Origin: Sphingomonas kyeonggiensis
GTDB taxonomy: Bacteria; Pseudomonadota; Alphaproteobacteria; Sphingomonadales; Sphingomonadaceae
DNA length: 64,000 nucleotides
NCBI RefSeq assembly: GCF_014204495.1
Contig: NZ_JACHLN010000001.1
Span: 1,054,001-1,118,000 of the forward strand
Reading direction: 5' to 3'
Shown piece after piece: positions 17,241-27,393 of this stretch. The notes under the pieces were generated by a model, which saw only the letters and a list, made by a program, of their open reading frames with translations, was not told where the DNA came from and searched no databases. Within the stretch, counting starts at the first letter, position 1. Every line of letters starts with the position of its first letter. A program made the position numbers and the translations under genes.

Positions 17241-18266
17241 ATGGCCCTGATCCTCGGCCTCGAATCGAGTTGCGATGAAACCGCCGCCGCATTGGTCACC
17301 ACCGATCGGCAGGTGCTGGCGCACAAGCTCGCGCGCCAGGAAGCCGCGCATCGCCCCTATGGCGGCGTCGTCCCCGAAATCGCGGCGCGCGCGCATGTCG
17401 AGGCGATCGGCCCGCTGATCCAGGGTGCGTTCGAGGAAGCCGGCGTCACCCTCGCCGATGTCGATGCGATCGCCGCCACCGCCGGCCCCGGGCTGATCGG
17501 TGGCGTCATGGTTGGCCTGGTCACCGGCAAGGCGCTGGCGCTGGCCGGCAACAAGCCGCTGATCGCGGTCAACCATCTCGAAGGGCACGGCCTGTCGCCG
17601 CGCCTCACCGATCCCGATCTCCACTTCCCCTATCTGCTGCTGCTCGTCTCGGGCGGCCATTGCCAGCTGCTGCTGGTCGAGGGGGTAGGGCGCTACAAGC
17701 GCCTCGCCACCACGATCGACGATGCCGCCGGCGAAGCCTTCGACAAGACCGCCAAGATGCTCGGCCTTGGCTTTCCCGGCGGCCCGGCGGTCGAAGCCGC
17801 GGCGGCGCTCGGCGATCCCAGGGCGGTGCCGCTGCCGCGCCCGCTGCTCGGCTCGGCCGAGCCGCATTTCTCCTTCGCCGGGTTGAAGAGCGACGTCGCC
17901 CGCAAGGTCGGGCTCTACAGCGCCGAGGATATCGCCGCCTCCTTCCAGCAGGCGGTGGTCGATTGCCTGATCGATCGCACCCGCCGCGCCATCGACAAGG
18001 TCGACGCGACCGCGCTGGTCGTCGCCGGCGGTGTCGCCGCCAACAAGGCGGTGCGCGGCGCGCTCGAGCAGCTTGCCGCCGAATCCAACCTCCGCTTCGT
18101 CGCGCCGCCGCTCTGGCTGTGCACCGATAATGCGGCGATGATCGGCTGGGCGGGAGCCGAACGCTTCCTCGCCGGTTTCACCGATCCGCTCGATGTGGCG
18201 GCGCGGCCGCGCTGGCCGCTCGATCCGGATGCGGAAAAGGTCCGTGGTGCGGGAGTGAAGGCATGA
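17241..18266 (+). CDS. tsaD: tRNA N6-adenosine threonylcarbamoyltransferase
   Basis: TsaD transfers the threonylcarbamoyl group to A37 of ANN-decoding tRNAs, working with TsaB and TsaE. The 341-residue sequence opens with [16 protein letters not shown] and keeps the metal-binding pair in NHLEGH (His about 112 and 116). [47 protein letters not shown] and the C-terminal [11 protein letters not shown] are all family motifs of the ASKHA fold. It is divergent from hemC and overlaps gpsA by four bases (ATGA). The tsaD-gpsA order is common in Alphaproteobacteria. Confidence 0.97.
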   Translation: MALILGLESSCDETAAALVTTDRQVLAHKLARQEAAHRPYGGVVPEIAARAHVEAIGPLIQGAFEEAGVTLADVDAIAATAGPGLIGGVMVGLVTGKALALAGNKPLIAVNHLEGHGLSPRLTDPDLHFPYLLLLVSGGHCQLLLVEGVGRYKRLATTIDDAAGEAFDKTAKMLGLGFPGGPAVEAAAALGDPRAVPLPRPLLGSAEPHFSFAGLKSDVARKVGLYSAEDIAASFQQAVVDCLIDRTRRAIDKVDATALVVAGGVAANKAVRGALEQLAAESNLRFVAPPLWLCTDNAAMIGWAGAERFLAGFTDPLDVAARPRWPLDPDAEKVRGAGVKA

Positions 18267-19240
18267 AGATTGGCGTCATCGGCGGCGGTGCCTGGGGCAC
18301 GGCGCTCGCCCAGGTCGCGGCACGCGGCGAGCAGGATGTGCTGCTCTGGGCGCGCGAGCCCGAAGTGGTCGAGAGCATCAACGCCCGCCACGGCAACGAT
18401 CTGTTCCTGGCCAACGTCCCGCTCAGCACCAGCATCCGCGCCACGGGCAACCTCGCCGATCTCGCCGGCATGGAAGCGCTGCTGGTCGTCGCGCCTGCCC
18501 AGCATGTCCGCGCGGTCCTCTCCGAAACCCCGGTCGGCAACACGCTGCTGGTGCTCTGCGCCAAGGGGATCGAGGCCGGCACCAAGCTGCTGGTCGGCGA
18601 AGTCGCGCACCAGGTCGCGCCCGATGCCCCGCTCGCGGTGCTCTCCGGCCCCACCTTCGCGCACGAGGTCGCCGCCGGTAAGCCGACCGCCGTCACGCTC
18701 GCCTGCGAGCATGAGGGGCTGCGCACGCGCCTGTCCGATCGCCTGGCCGGGCCTGCCTTCCGCACCTATGGTTCGGACGATGTCGTCGGCGCGGAGATCG
18801 GTGGCGCGGTCAAGAACGTGCTCGCCATCGCCTGCGGCGTGGTCGAGGGTGCCGGGCTCGGGCTCAACGCCCGCGCCGCGCTGATCGCGCGCGGCTTTGC
18901 CGAGATGACGCGCTTCGGCATGGCCCGCGGCGCCCAGGCGGAAACGCTCACCGGCCTGTCGGGCCTGGGCGATCTCGTCCTCACCTGCTCCTCCACCAAT
19001 TCGCGCAACTTCTCGCTGGGCCTCGGGCTGGGGCAGGGCCGTAGCGCCGCCGAGCTGATGGCCGATCGCAAGACCGTGGCCGAAGGCGCCTTCACCGCGC
19101 CCGTCCTCCGCGAAGCCGCCCGCGATGCCGGAGTCGACATGCCGGTCACCGAAGCGGTCAACGCGCTGCTCGAAGGCGCGCCGGTGGCCAAGGTGATCGA
19201 GGCGCTGCTCAGCCGCCCCTTGCGGGAAGAAAAACTGTGA
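18263..19240 (+). CDS. gpsA: Glycerol-3-phosphate dehydrogenase [NAD(P)+]
   Basis: Makes sn-glycerol 3-phosphate from dihydroxyacetone phosphate for phospholipid synthesis, in the cytoplasm; 325 residues. The N-terminal Rossmann motif [11 protein letters not shown] (residues 7-17) is intact, followed by [27 protein letters not shown] (family signature), and [15 protein letters not shown] with the catalytic Lys. The C-terminal helical domain contains [19 protein letters not shown]. It overlaps tsaD upstream and the DUF1697 gene downstream by four bases each. Confidence 0.97.
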   Translation: MKIGVIGGGAWGTALAQVAARGEQDVLLWAREPEVVESINARHGNDLFLANVPLSTSIRATGNLADLAGMEALLVVAPAQHVRAVLSETPVGNTLLVLCAKGIEAGTKLLVGEVAHQVAPDAPLAVLSGPTFAHEVAAGKPTAVTLACEHEGLRTRLSDRLAGPAFRTYGSDDVVGAEIGGAVKNVLAIACGVVEGAGLGLNARAALIARGFAEMTRFGMARGAQAETLTGLSGLGDLVLTCSSTNSRNFSLGLGLGQGRSAAELMADRKTVAEGAFTAPVLREAARDAGVDMPVTEAVNALLEGAPVAKVIEALLSRPLREEKL

Positions 19241-19773
19241 AATGGGCGGCGATGCTGCGGGGGATCAACCTCGGCAAGCGCCAGCTCAAATCGGCGGAAC
19301 TGAAGGCCGTGGTCGAGGGGATGGGCTTCACCGAGGTCAAGACGATCCTCGCCTCGGGCAATGTCGTGTTCGAAGCGGGCGACGCCAGCCCGGAAGCGCT
19401 GGAGCGCGACCTCCATGCCGCGCTCGAAAAGGCGACCGGGCTCAAGTCCGATGTCTATGTCCGCAATCGCGCCGATCTGGAGAAGCTGGTCGCGGCCAAT
19501 CCCTTCCCGAAGGAAGCCGAGGAGCGCCCGAGCTTCCTCCTCGTCACCTTCCACCGCGAACCGCCGAGCCAGGCGGCGATCGACAAGCTCCTCGAAAGCC
19601 ATGACGGCCCCGAGCGGATGGTGATTCTCGGCCGCGAGCTGTTCACCGATTTCCCCGAAGGCCAGGCCCGCTCGACCCTGATCCCCGCGATGCAGAAGGC
19701 GAAACTCGCCCACGCCAATACCGGCCGCAACTGGAACACGGTCCTCAAGCTGCTGGCGGCGCTGGGGGAGTAG
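19237..19773 (+). CDS. DUF1697 family protein
   Basis: This 178-residue cytoplasmic protein opens with WAAMLRGINLGKRQLKSAEL, the DUF1697 signature, and has VKTILASGNVVFEAG and FPEGQARSTL further on. The family is found across bacteria with no established function. The start is the GTG at 19237, which overlaps the gpsA stop (GTGA); an internal ATG at 19252 would cut into the conserved opening. It is the last gene of the tsaD-gpsA group, followed by palindromic repeats. Confidence 0.88.
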   Translation: MKWAAMLRGINLGKRQLKSAELKAVVEGMGFTEVKTILASGNVVFEAGDASPEALERDLHAALEKATGLKSDVYVRNRADLEKLVAANPFPKEAEERPSFLLVTFHREPPSQAAIDKLLESHDGPERMVILGRELFTDFPEGQARSTLIPAMQKAKLAHANTGRNWNTVLKLLAALGE

Positions 19774-19781
19774 AACACATT

Positions 19782-19902
19782 CCCCTCCCTGGAAGGGAGG
19801 GGCTAGGGGTGGGTGGAATGCTCGCCTACGGTGACCGCTCGGGTCGAATTGGCCGTAACACCAAGACGCGACCCACCCCAACCCCTCCCTTCCAGGGAGG
19901 GG
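19782..19902. repeat. Composite palindromic repeat, family A copy 3
   Basis: The terminal hairpins CCCCTCCCT-GGA-AGGGAGGGG (19782-19802) and CCCCTCCCT-TCC-AGGGAGGGG (19882-19902) lie around GGGGTGGGTGG and ACCCACCCCA tracts. Loop bases differ from copies 1 and 2 and the centre is unrelated to theirs. It follows the DUF1697 stop codon. Confidence 0.8.
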
Positions 19903-19929
19903 AGAACAAGCGGATCACCACCACCCAGT

Positions 19930-20025
19930 TCCCCGGCGAAGGCCGGGGCCCAGTCTCGGCGCACTATCGACGGCACGGGAACCTCTCGAACGACATCGCA
20001 GCTGGACCCCGGCCTTCGCCGGGGA
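19930..20025. repeat. 96-bp palindromic repeat, family B copy 2 (inverted relative to copy 1)
   Basis: It has the same length as the element at 2682-2777. Read on the opposite strand it agrees at all but about 10 of 96 positions by eye, including the non-palindromic centre (CTCGGCGCACTATCGA and CTCTCGAACGACAT). It lies between family A copy 3 and the SDHAF4-like gene. Confidence 0.85.
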
Positions 20026-20043
20026 GCAGCTATGCGGGCGCCG

Positions 20044-20196
20044 TCAGAAGTCGACGGCGATACCCTTGCGCTCCCAATCCCCATACCGAGTCGGGTCCAG
20101 CGCATCGGGCTCCTTCTCCGCCGGCGCGGGCTTGGGCACGGGGGGGCTGGGCGTCAGATACGCGGGCGGTTTCACATTTGCGGGGCGCTGGGCCAT
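20044..20196 (-). CDS. DUF1674 protein, succinate dehydrogenase assembly factor 4-like
   Basis: This is a 50-residue protein whose C-terminus DPTRYGDWERKGIAVDF is the conserved DUF1674/SDHAF4 tail. In mitochondria SDHAF4 binds the flavinylated SdhA subunit and promotes succinate dehydrogenase assembly. A Pro/Lys/Glu-rich disordered region precedes the tail, as in the family. I chose the ATG at 20196; an in-frame ATG at 20244 would add 16 residues but would overlap the rsmB start on the other strand. No sdh gene is nearby. The family call is firm for the tail, while bacterial function is inferred from the mitochondrial protein. Confidence 0.8.
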   Translation of the reverse strand: MAQRPANVKPPAYLTPSPPVPKPAPAEKEPDALDPTRYGDWERKGIAVDF

Positions 20197-20231
20197 AGGC
20201 TGCAGATCGTCCTTCCAATCCACGAGGTCAA

Positions 20232-21518
20232 GTGAAGCCCCCACGTCGCCCCAATCCCCGCCAGTCCGCGCCCGATGGCCCCGGCGTCCCCACCCGTCGC
20301 GCGGCGCTGAAGCTGCTCGATGCGGTGCTCCGGCGCGGGCTGGCGCTGGAGCAGGCGCTCGATTCGGCGGCGCAGGGTCTCGCGCCCAATGATCGCGGGC
20401 TTGCCCATGCGATTGCCGCCGAAGTGCTGCGCCGCTTGCCCGATCTCGATGCGCTGATCGATTCGGCGACCAAGCAGACGCTGCCCGAGGATGCCAAGGC
20501 GCGCTTCGCCTTGCGCATCGCTTTGGTGCAGGCGCTGGCGCTCGGCACGCCGGGCCATGCCGCGATCTCCACCGTGCTGCCCTTGGTCGATGGCGGTCCG
20601 CGCAAGCTGGTCCATGGCGTGTTCGGCACTTTGGTCCGCCAGGGCGTGACCCTGCCCGAGCCGCCGGCGCTGCCCGATGCGGTGGCGCTGCGCTGGCACG
20701 CCGCCTGGGGCGACCAGATGATCGAGGATGCCGAGCGCGCGATCGCGGTGCCGCCGCCGCTCGACCTGACCTTGCGCGATCCGTCGGTGGTGCCCGATCT
20801 GCCCGGCACCAGCCTGGTCGCCGGTAATCTTCGCCTCGACGAGAAGGGGCCGGTGGCGATGCTGCCGGGCTATGCCGAGGGCGAATGGTGGGTGCAGGAT
20901 CTCGCCGCCTCGATGCCGGCGCGGCTGCTCGGCAAGGGCGCGGGGACGGCGCTCGATCTGTGCGCGGCGCCGGGGGGCAAGACGCTCCAATTGGCGGCGG
21001 CCGGCTGGCAGGTGACGTCGGTGGACGTGTCGGAAAGTCGTCTGGCGCGACTTCACGAGAATCTCGAGCGCACGGGGCTTGAAGCGACGGTGGTCGAGGC
21101 CGATCTGCTCCAGTGGCAGCCTTCGGGGCCGGTCGATGCGATCCTGCTCGATGCGCCGTGCAGCGCGACGGGCATCTTCCGCCGCCACCCCGATGTGCTC
21201 CACCGGGTGCGGCCCAGCCTGATCCGCGAGATGGCCGAGCTGCAGGGCAAGCTGCTCGCCCGCGCGGCCGAGTGGGTAAAGCCCGGCGGCACGCTGGTAT
21301 ACGCGACTTGCTCGCTGGAACCGGCGGAGGGCGAAGAGCAGCTCGAATCCTTCCTCCAGCGCGACCCGCGATATAAAATTGCGCCGATCGCGCCGGAGGA
21401 GCTGCCGGAAGGGGTGCAGGTGCGGGCGGATGGCACGCTGCGGTTGTTGCCGGGAATGCTGGCGGATGCCGGCGGGCTCGACGGGTTCTTCATCGCAAGG
21501 CTCGTCCGCAAGGCCTAA
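20232..21518 (+). CDS. rsmB: 16S rRNA m5C methyltransferase RsmB/NOP2 family
   Basis: SAM-dependent enzyme that methylates C967 of 16S rRNA. The N-terminal 150 residues are the NusB-like helical domain (RRAALKLLDAVLRRGLALEQ). The Rossmann methyltransferase follows, with the SAM motif LDLCAAPGGKTLQLAAAG, DAPCSATGIFRRHPD (about 315) and YATCSLEPAEGEEQ (about 358), whose two cysteines are the catalytic and product-release residues. The start is GTG at 20232 and the length is 428. It is first of a run with rpe, a heparinase family gene, a small protein and purH. Confidence 0.93.
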   Translation: MKPPRRPNPRQSAPDGPGVPTRRAALKLLDAVLRRGLALEQALDSAAQGLAPNDRGLAHAIAAEVLRRLPDLDALIDSATKQTLPEDAKARFALRIALVQALALGTPGHAAISTVLPLVDGGPRKLVHGVFGTLVRQGVTLPEPPALPDAVALRWHAAWGDQMIEDAERAIAVPPPLDLTLRDPSVVPDLPGTSLVAGNLRLDEKGPVAMLPGYAEGEWWVQDLAASMPARLLGKGAGTALDLCAAPGGKTLQLAAAGWQVTSVDVSESRLARLHENLERTGLEATVVEADLLQWQPSGPVDAILLDAPCSATGIFRRHPDVLHRVRPSLIREMAELQGKLLARAAEWVKPGGTLVYATCSLEPAEGEEQLESFLQRDPRYKIAPIAPEELPEGVQVRADGTLRLLPGMLADAGGLDGFFIARLVRKA

Positions 21519-21558
21519 GCCGGTTGCGTGTGATTCGCGGGGTGCCTAAGGCTTTGTC

Positions 21559-22215
21559 ATGGCCGTCCGCATCGCACCTTCGATCCTCTCCGCCGATTTC
21601 GCCAAATTGGGCGAGGAAGTCCGCGCCATCGACGCCGCCGGCGCCGACTGGATCCATGTCGACGTGATGGACGGGCATTTCGTCCCCAACATCACGATCG
21701 GCCCGGCGGTGATCAAGGCGCTCCGCCCGCACACCGCCAAGCCGTTCGACGTCCACCTGATGATCGCGCCGGTCGATCCGATGCTCCAGGCCTTCGCCGA
21801 CGCCGGCGCGGACTGCATCTCGGTCCACCCCGAATCCGGCCCGCACCTTCACCGCACGCTCCAGACCATCAAGGGCTTGGGCAAGCGCGCCGGCGTGGTG
21901 CTCAATCCGTCCACGCCAGTGGAGTCGGTCGACTATGTCATGGACATGATCGACCTGATCCTGGTGATGAGCGTGAACCCCGGTTTCGGCGGACAGAAAT
22001 TCATCGAGAGCCAGCTCGGCAAGATCGCCGAGCTGCGCAAGCGGATCGATGCCAGCGGCCGCGCGATCGATCTCGAAGTCGATGGCGGCATCGATCGCGA
22101 GACCGCACCGCGCGCGATCGCGGCCGGCGCCGACGCACTCGTCGCCGGCACCGCCACCTTCACCGGCGGGCCGAGCCAGTACGCGGCGAACATCGCCGCG
22201 CTACGAGGCGGGTGA
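21559..22215 (+). CDS. rpe: Ribulose-phosphate 3-epimerase
   Basis: Interconverts ribulose 5-phosphate and xylulose 5-phosphate in the pentose phosphate pathway. The 218-residue TIM barrel has [35 protein letters not shown] (metal ligands and catalytic Asp), [22 protein letters not shown] and DLEVDGGID with the second catalytic Asp. All expected residues are present. The gene ends in a GTGA overlap with the heparinase-family gene. Confidence 0.97.
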   Translation: MAVRIAPSILSADFAKLGEEVRAIDAAGADWIHVDVMDGHFVPNITIGPAVIKALRPHTAKPFDVHLMIAPVDPMLQAFADAGADCISVHPESGPHLHRTLQTIKGLGKRAGVVLNPSTPVESVDYVMDMIDLILVMSVNPGFGGQKFIESQLGKIAELRKRIDASGRAIDLEVDGGIDRETAPRAIAAGADALVAGTATFTGGPSQYAANIAALRGG

Positions 22216-23945
22216 ATGACCAACCGATCGACTCCGGGGCCGACGGAGTCGAGCAGGGCAAGCGGCTCATCCGCACCGGCGGCGAGCGCGGCCTCAGCCT
22301 CGCCGAGCGGCTGTCCGAACATTTCCAGCGCCTCGCCTGGCGGAGCCCGCTCCACAATATGCGCCTGAAGGGCCGGCACCCCCTCAAGCTGATCGCGGTC
22401 GGCGAAGACCCGTTCTTCGGCGATGTCGAGCGCGGCAATGCCCTGCTCGACGGCGCCGTCTGCTTCCGCGGCGAGCAGCGTTCGATCGCCAGTCTCGACT
22501 TCGCCCGGCCGGACTGGTCGGTGGCGATGGGCGAGTATCTCCACGGCTTTGGCTGGCTGCGCGACCTGTCGAGCGTCACCACCCGCGTCACCGCCGCGCC
22601 GATCGCCGAGGCGCTGATGCAGCGCTGGCTGTCGGCCCATGGCGACAAGGTTTCCGAGCCCGCCTGGCGCGCCGATCTGGTCGGCCGGCGCATCCTCGCC
22701 TGGACGGCGCATGCCCCGCTGATCCTCTCGGCCAACGACCTCGTCTATCGCTCCTCGGTGCTCCACGCGCTCGCCAAGGGCGCCCGCCACCTCGACCGCG
22801 CCGCCGATCGTGTCGCCCCTGGGCCGGGACGGATCGCGGCCTGGTGCGGCGTGCTTGTCGCCGGGCTGATGATCCCGGGCGGCGATCCGCGCCGCTCCTT
22901 CGGCGAGACCGGGCTCAAGCGCGCGCTCGAACAGTCGATGTTCGACGATGGCGGCACCGTCGGCCGCTCGCCCTGGGGCCAGCTCGACGCGGTGCAGCTG
23001 CTGGCGATCCTGGCCAACGCCTATGAAGCGCGCCGGCTCGAGCCGCCCGCCTTTGTCGCCTCGGCGCTCAACCGCATGGTCACGGCGCTGCTCGGTGTCT
23101 GCCATGGCGACAGGGGGTTGGGCAGCTGGCAGGGCTGCGCCCCGGTTTCCGGCGCGATGATCGAGCAGGTCGTGGAGGCGACGGGCGTGCGCACCCGCCC
23201 GCTCAAGCAGGCGCGCGAATGGGGCTATCAGCGGCTGAACGCCGGCAGCACCGTGCTGATCATCGATGCCGCCCCGCCGCCGCTCGCCCGGCTGGCCGCC
23301 GGCGGTTGCGCCTCGACGCTTGCCTTCGAGCTTTCCGACGGACCGCACCGGATCGTGGTCAATTGCGGCGGCGCGAACATGGCGACGGCTTCGTTGCCGA
23401 ATGCACTCACCGAAGGGCTGCGGACAACTGCCGCGCACTCCACGCTGGTGCTCGCCGACAGCAACTCCACCGCGATTCATCCTGATGGCTCGCTTGGCCG
23501 CGGCGTCGTCGAAGTCGAGCTGGCGCGTACCGAGAGCGAGAATGGTAGCCGGGTCGAAGCCAGCCATGACGGCTATGTCCGCCGCCTCGGCTTCACCCAT
23601 CGCCGGTTGATCGCGCTGGGCGGCGACGGGCGCGACGTGCGCGGCGAGGACATGCTGCTCCCCGCCGACAAGCGGAAGCGCAAGGCCAACACGCCCTTCG
23701 CGATCCGCTTCCACCTCGCCCCCCAGGTTGAGATCTCGCCGACTGCGGACGGCCAGGCCGCGATCCTGCGCCTGCCGAGCGGCCATCTCTGGCAGTTCCG
23801 CTGCAAGGGCGGTTCGCTGGCGTTCGAGGATTCGATCTGGATCGACGGCGCCGGCAAGCCGATGGCGACCAAGCAGCTCGTCATTACCGGCGAATCGCTG
23901 GCGGGTGGCGCCAATGTGAGCTGGCTGTTTCACCGGGCGAAATAG
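22212..23945 (+). CDS. Heparinase II/III family protein
   Basis: A 577-residue protein with an alpha-helical toroid of about 300 residues ([39 protein letters not shown]) followed by a beta-sandwich domain ([39 protein letters not shown]), the heparinase II/III layout. Known members are polysaccharide lyases, but this sphingomonad version shows no signal peptide and sits in an operon with rpe and purH, so the substrate is uncertain. The start is the GTG at 22212 overlapping the rpe stop. A small gene begins directly after its stop codon. Confidence 0.82.
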   Translation: MNDQPIDSGADGVEQGKRLIRTGGERGLSLAERLSEHFQRLAWRSPLHNMRLKGRHPLKLIAVGEDPFFGDVERGNALLDGAVCFRGEQRSIASLDFARPDWSVAMGEYLHGFGWLRDLSSVTTRVTAAPIAEALMQRWLSAHGDKVSEPAWRADLVGRRILAWTAHAPLILSANDLVYRSSVLHALAKGARHLDRAADRVAPGPGRIAAWCGVLVAGLMIPGGDPRRSFGETGLKRALEQSMFDDGGTVGRSPWGQLDAVQLLAILANAYEARRLEPPAFVASALNRMVTALLGVCHGDRGLGSWQGCAPVSGAMIEQVVEATGVRTRPLKQAREWGYQRLNAGSTVLIIDAAPPPLARLAAGGCASTLAFELSDGPHRIVVNCGGANMATASLPNALTEGLRTTAAHSTLVLADSNSTAIHPDGSLGRGVVEVELARTESENGSRVEASHDGYVRRLGFTHRRLIALGGDGRDVRGEDMLLPADKRKRKANTPFAIRFHLAPQVEISPTADGQAAILRLPSGHLWQFRCKGGSLAFEDSIWIDGAGKPMATKQLVITGESLAGGANVSWLFHRAK

Positions 23946-24152
23946 GTGGCGCGGGTCGAGATATTCCGCGGCAAGGACGACCTTGAGCCCTTCCTCACCA
24001 GCGAATTCGGCTTTCTTCCCCGCATCGGCGAATATCTGGCGATCGAGGCCGATGGCTATTTCCACCACTATAACGTCGTCGAGATCTGGCACCGGCGCGA
24101 CGAGGGCGGGGGCGACTTTATCCCCTGCATCCGCGTCGAACTCGACGACTAG
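23946..24152 (+). CDS. Small conserved-looking protein, unknown function
   Basis: This is a 68-residue acidic protein ([20 protein letters not shown] and a tail rich in Asp, with [20 protein letters not shown]). The GTG start abuts the heparinase stop (TAG GTG), and the frame is open for 207 bases in the direction of the operon, which supports translation. I do not recognise a family. It could be a small regulatory or fold-completing partner of the heparinase-like protein, but nothing in the sequence proves this. Confidence 0.6.
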   Translation: MARVEIFRGKDDLEPFLTSEFGFLPRIGEYLAIEADGYFHHYNVVEIWHRRDEGGGDFIPCIRVELDD

Positions 24153-24193
24153 GGGTTGCCAGCGGCGCCCCGATCCGTAGAGGGGCATGCCGC

Positions 24194-25765
24194 ATGGACC
24201 AGATCAAGATCAGCCGTGCGCTACTCTCCGTCTCCGACAAGACCGGGATCGTCGAACTCGCAACCGCGCTTGCCGCACAGGGAGTGGAGCTCGTCTCGAC
24301 CGGCGGCACTGCCACCGCGCTGCGTGACGCGGGGCTGAGCGTCCGCGACATCTCGGATCTCACCGGCTTTCCCGAGATGATGGACGGCCGCGTGAAGACG
24401 TTGCACCCCAAGGTCCATGGCGGCCTGCTCGCGGTGCGCGGCAATGCCGAGCACGAGGCTTCGATGGCCGAGCATGAAATCGGCGCGATCGATCTCGTCG
24501 TGGTGAACCTCTATCCCTTCGCCCAGACGGTGGCGCGCGGCGCCGATCGCGAGACGATCATCGAGAATATCGACATCGGCGGCCCGTCGATGGTTCGCTC
24601 GGCGGCGAAGAACCATGAGAGCGTCGTGATCCTCACCGATCCGGCCGATTATCCGCTGGTGCACGGTGCCACCACCACGCTCGAGCAGCGCCGCCTGTTC
24701 GCAGCCAAGGCCTATGCCGCCACCGCGGCCTATGACTCGATGATCTCGAGCTGGTTCGCCTTCGCCGATCAGGGCGAAGCCTTCCCCGAGACGCTCAACC
24801 TCAGCCTCAAGCGCGGCGCGGCGCTCCGCTATGGCGAGAACCCGCACCAGTCGGCCGCCTTCTATGCGGCGACCGGCCCGGCGGCGCAGGGCATCGGCCA
24901 GGCCCGGCAGGTGCAGGGCAAGGAACTGAGCTACAACAACTATAACGACGCCGATGCGGCGCTAGAGCTGATCAGCGAATTCCGCGACGGCCCGCCGAGC
25001 GTGGTGATCGTCAAGCACGCCAATCCCTGCGGCGTGGCGAGCGCGGATACGCTGGCCGAGGCCTATGCGGCCGCCTTTGCCTGCGACACCGTTTCGGCGT
25101 TCGGCGGCATCATCGCGGTCAACCGCCCGCTCGATCGCGCCACGGCCGAGCAGATCACCTCGATCTTCACCGAAGTCGTGGTCGCGCCGGGGGCGGACGA
25201 GGAAGCGCTGGCGCTGTTCGCCGCCAAGAAGAACCTGCGCCTGCTGCTCACCGACGGCCTGCCCGATCCGAAGCGGCCGGGCCTGATGGCCAAGTCGATC
25301 ACCGGCGGCTGGCTGGTGCAGAGCCGCGACAATGGCGGGATCGACGCGGGTGACCTCAAGGTCGTTACCAAGCGCCAGCCGACCGAGCAGGAACTTGCCG
25401 ACTGCCTGTTCGCCTGGACGGTGGCCAAGCACGTCAAGTCGAACGCGATCGTCTATGCCAAGGGCGGCAGCACGGCAGGCGTGGGCGCCGGCCAGATGAA
25501 CCGTCTGGAAAGCGCCCGCATCGCAGCCTGGAAGGCCAAGGATGCCGCCGAGAAGGCCGGCTGGGACGAAACCCGCACGATCGGCTCGGCCGTGGCTTCG
25601 GACGCCTTCTTCCCCTTCGCCGATGGCCTGCTGGCCGCGGTGGAAGCGGGTGCCACCGCGGTGATCCAGCCGGGCGGCTCGATCCGCGACGACGAAGTGA
25701 TCGCCGCTGCCGACGAAGCTGGCCTGGCGATGATCTTCACCGGCATGCGCCACTTCCGGCACTAA
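24194..25765 (+). CDS. purH: Bifunctional AICAR formyltransferase / IMP cyclohydrolase
   Basis: Catalyses the last two steps of IMP synthesis. The N-terminal 200 residues are the MGS-like IMP cyclohydrolase ([62 protein letters not shown]). The rest is the AICAR transformylase ([46 protein letters not shown] with catalytic Lys-His, [20 protein letters not shown]). The length 523 is standard and it ends in FTGMRHFRH as usual. It is the last gene of the rsmB-rpe run and is followed by a repeat. Confidence 0.98.
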   Translation: MDQIKISRALLSVSDKTGIVELATALAAQGVELVSTGGTATALRDAGLSVRDISDLTGFPEMMDGRVKTLHPKVHGGLLAVRGNAEHEASMAEHEIGAIDLVVVNLYPFAQTVARGADRETIIENIDIGGPSMVRSAAKNHESVVILTDPADYPLVHGATTTLEQRRLFAAKAYAATAAYDSMISSWFAFADQGEAFPETLNLSLKRGAALRYGENPHQSAAFYAATGPAAQGIGQARQVQGKELSYNNYNDADAALELISEFRDGPPSVVIVKHANPCGVASADTLAEAYAAAFACDTVSAFGGIIAVNRPLDRATAEQITSIFTEVVVAPGADEEALALFAAKKNLRLLLTDGLPDPKRPGLMAKSITGGWLVQSRDNGGIDAGDLKVVTKRQPTEQELADCLFAWTVAKHVKSNAIVYAKGGSTAGVGAGQMNRLESARIAAWKAKDAAEKAGWDETRTIGSAVASDAFFPFADGLLAAVEAGATAVIQPGGSIRDDEVIAAADEAGLAMIFTGMRHFRH

Positions 25766-25776
25766 GACGCAAGGCC

Positions 25777-25853
25777 GTCACCCCGGCGAAAGCCGGGGTC
25801 TCAGGCGAAGGCGGGAAAGAACCACACGAGATCCCGGCTTTCGCCGGGATGAC
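25777..25853. repeat. Palindromic repeat, family B-like arms (convergent gap)
   Basis: The left arm GTCACCCCGGCGAAAGCCGG (25777-25796) pairs with CCGGCTTTCGCCGGGATGAC (25834-25853) with one mismatch; the centre of about 37 bases is unpaired. It lies between the convergent purH and flippase genes and may end transcription from both sides, although no T-run is present. Confidence 0.85.
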
Positions 25854-25863
25854 GGCTTATTCG

Positions 25864-27393
25864 TCAGATCTTCTCTTCGATCGGCAGCGTGGCTTCGCCC
25901 GCGCGCGGCATCTTGCGGAACAGGGCCTTGTCCTCGGGGCCGAAGCCGAACTTGATGATCACGAACAGATAGGTGATCAGGATCGCCGGCATGCCGAAGC
26001 TCAGCTCGGCCCATTCGGCGCTCTTGGGCAGCGACGTGAACGCGCCGCCGACCAGGCAGGCAATCGCGATCGCCGCGAAGAAGCTCGGCCGGATCGAGAC
26101 GACCGGTGCGCCGGTAAGCCGGTAGAGCAGGGCGGCCTTCACCGCCGATCCGATGGTCAAGGATACCGCCAGCGCCAGTGCGGGACCGGCGGCCTGGATC
26201 GGCTCGGACCAGCCCTCTTCGCGGGCCACCACCACGAACACGAAGCTCAGCACGATCTGCAGCAGCAGCACGCAGACCGAGATGGCCAGGTTCTTGTGCC
26301 GGGCGATATAGACCAGCCCGGTCTCGCAGACCGCGCCGGTCGAGGCGAGCACTTCGGCGACGAGCAGGATGCACAAGGCGCCCGCGCCGATCACGAACTC
26401 CTTGCCGATCAGCCCCATCACGCCCTCGGCGGGGATCGAGAACATCACGGCGAGCGCCGCCTGCGCGCTGGTCACCCAGAAGCCGACCTGGCGGACCTGT
26501 TTGGCGACCGCCACCTTGTCGTCCTCGGCCAGCGCCTTGGTGACCACCGGGCCCAGGATCGGATCGAAGCTCGACTTGAGTCGCTGCGGCACCGAGGCGA
26601 CCTGCTGTGCCATGTAATAGACGCCGACCACCGCCGGGCTGAACAGCAGCGCCAGGATGAAGCGATCGACATTGCGTGTCGCCCATTCGATCGCGTCGGC
26701 GCCAGCGAGCGGGGCGTTGGCGCGCGCCAGCCCCCAGATCGCGCTCGGATGCGGCCGCCAGCCGCGCGGCAGGCCGTAATCCTTGACGAACGGCACGATC
26801 GAAGCGGCAAGCGCGGCGATCATCGACAGGGCATAGGCGTAAAGCAGCCCGTCGCGCGCCGAGACATAGGAGAAGCCCCAGGCAGCGATGCTGATCGTCC
26901 AGGGCTCGATGATCGCCCGTGCGGTCACCGCGGCGCCGATATTGTGGCGATAGGCGCAAGCCGAAAGCGCGACGTCGGACAGGGCCGGACACAGCACCAC
27001 CAGCGCGAGCAGCGGCTCGAGCCCGGTCACCGGGCTGTTGGGGAACATCGCCTGGGGGAAGAGGACCAGCACGCCGCTCGCGACCAGCGAGGCGATCAGC
27101 GCGACCACCATCGCGTCCCAGACGACATGGGCATGCGGCCGGTCGGTCTTGGCCAGCGCCTGGGCCAGCCCGCGCTTGAGCCCGAGGGTGGCGAGCAGCG
27201 CGGCGACTTCGATCACCAGCACCGCGATCGCATAGCGGCCGACAATGTCCGGGCCATAGGCGCGGCCGGCGATGAACAGGAAGGGCAGCCGGGCGACAAG
27301 CCGGATGATGAAGCCCAGCATATTGGTCCGCCCGCCCTTGGCGAGCGCGTTGATATCCTCACCGCCCGAAGGCGCGGTCACGGCCTCGCTCAA
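25864..27393 (-). CDS. Polysaccharide flippase-like membrane protein (MOP/MATE superfamily)
   Basis: This 509-residue integral membrane protein has about 12-14 helices and resembles Wzx-type lipid-linked oligosaccharide flippases. It opens with GGRTNMLGFIIRLVARLPFLF and has a Wzx-like half-way segment IWGLARANAPLAGADAIEWATRNVDRFILALLF. Its ATG overlaps the polA stop (ATGA), so it is cotranscribed with polA. There are no polysaccharide genes next to it, and the cargo cannot be deduced. The acidic cytoplasmic tail (GEATLPIEEKI) is unremarkable. Confidence 0.8.
   Translation of the reverse strand: MSEAVTAPSGGEDINALAKGGRTNMLGFIIRLVARLPFLFIAGRAYGPDIVGRYAIAVLVIEVAALLATLGLKRGLAQALAKTDRPHAHVVWDAMVVALIASLVASGVLVLFPQAMFPNSPVTGLEPLLALVVLCPALSDVALSACAYRHNIGAAVTARAIIEPWTISIAAWGFSYVSARDGLLYAYALSMIAALAASIVPFVKDYGLPRGWRPHPSAIWGLARANAPLAGADAIEWATRNVDRFILALLFSPAVVGVYYMAQQVASVPQRLKSSFDPILGPVVTKALAEDDKVAVAKQVRQVGFWVTSAQAALAVMFSIPAEGVMGLIGKEFVIGAGALCILLVAEVLASTGAVCETGLVYIARHKNLAISVCVLLLQIVLSFVFVVVAREEGWSEPIQAAGPALALAVSLTIGSAVKAALLYRLTGAPVVSIRPSFFAAIAIACLVGGAFTSLPKSAEWAELSFGMPAILITYLFVIIKFGFGPEDKALFRKMPRAGEATLPIEEKI

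Noticed and set aside
20197-20244. Longer start for the SDHAF4-like gene at 20244
   Set aside because: It would overlap the rsmB start on the opposite strand and adds no conserved sequence, though it cannot be excluded.
21933-24188. A minus-strand open frame of 751 codons opposite rpe and the heparinase gene
   Set aside because: Same shadow signature; it spans two real genes on the other strand and has no recognisable domain.
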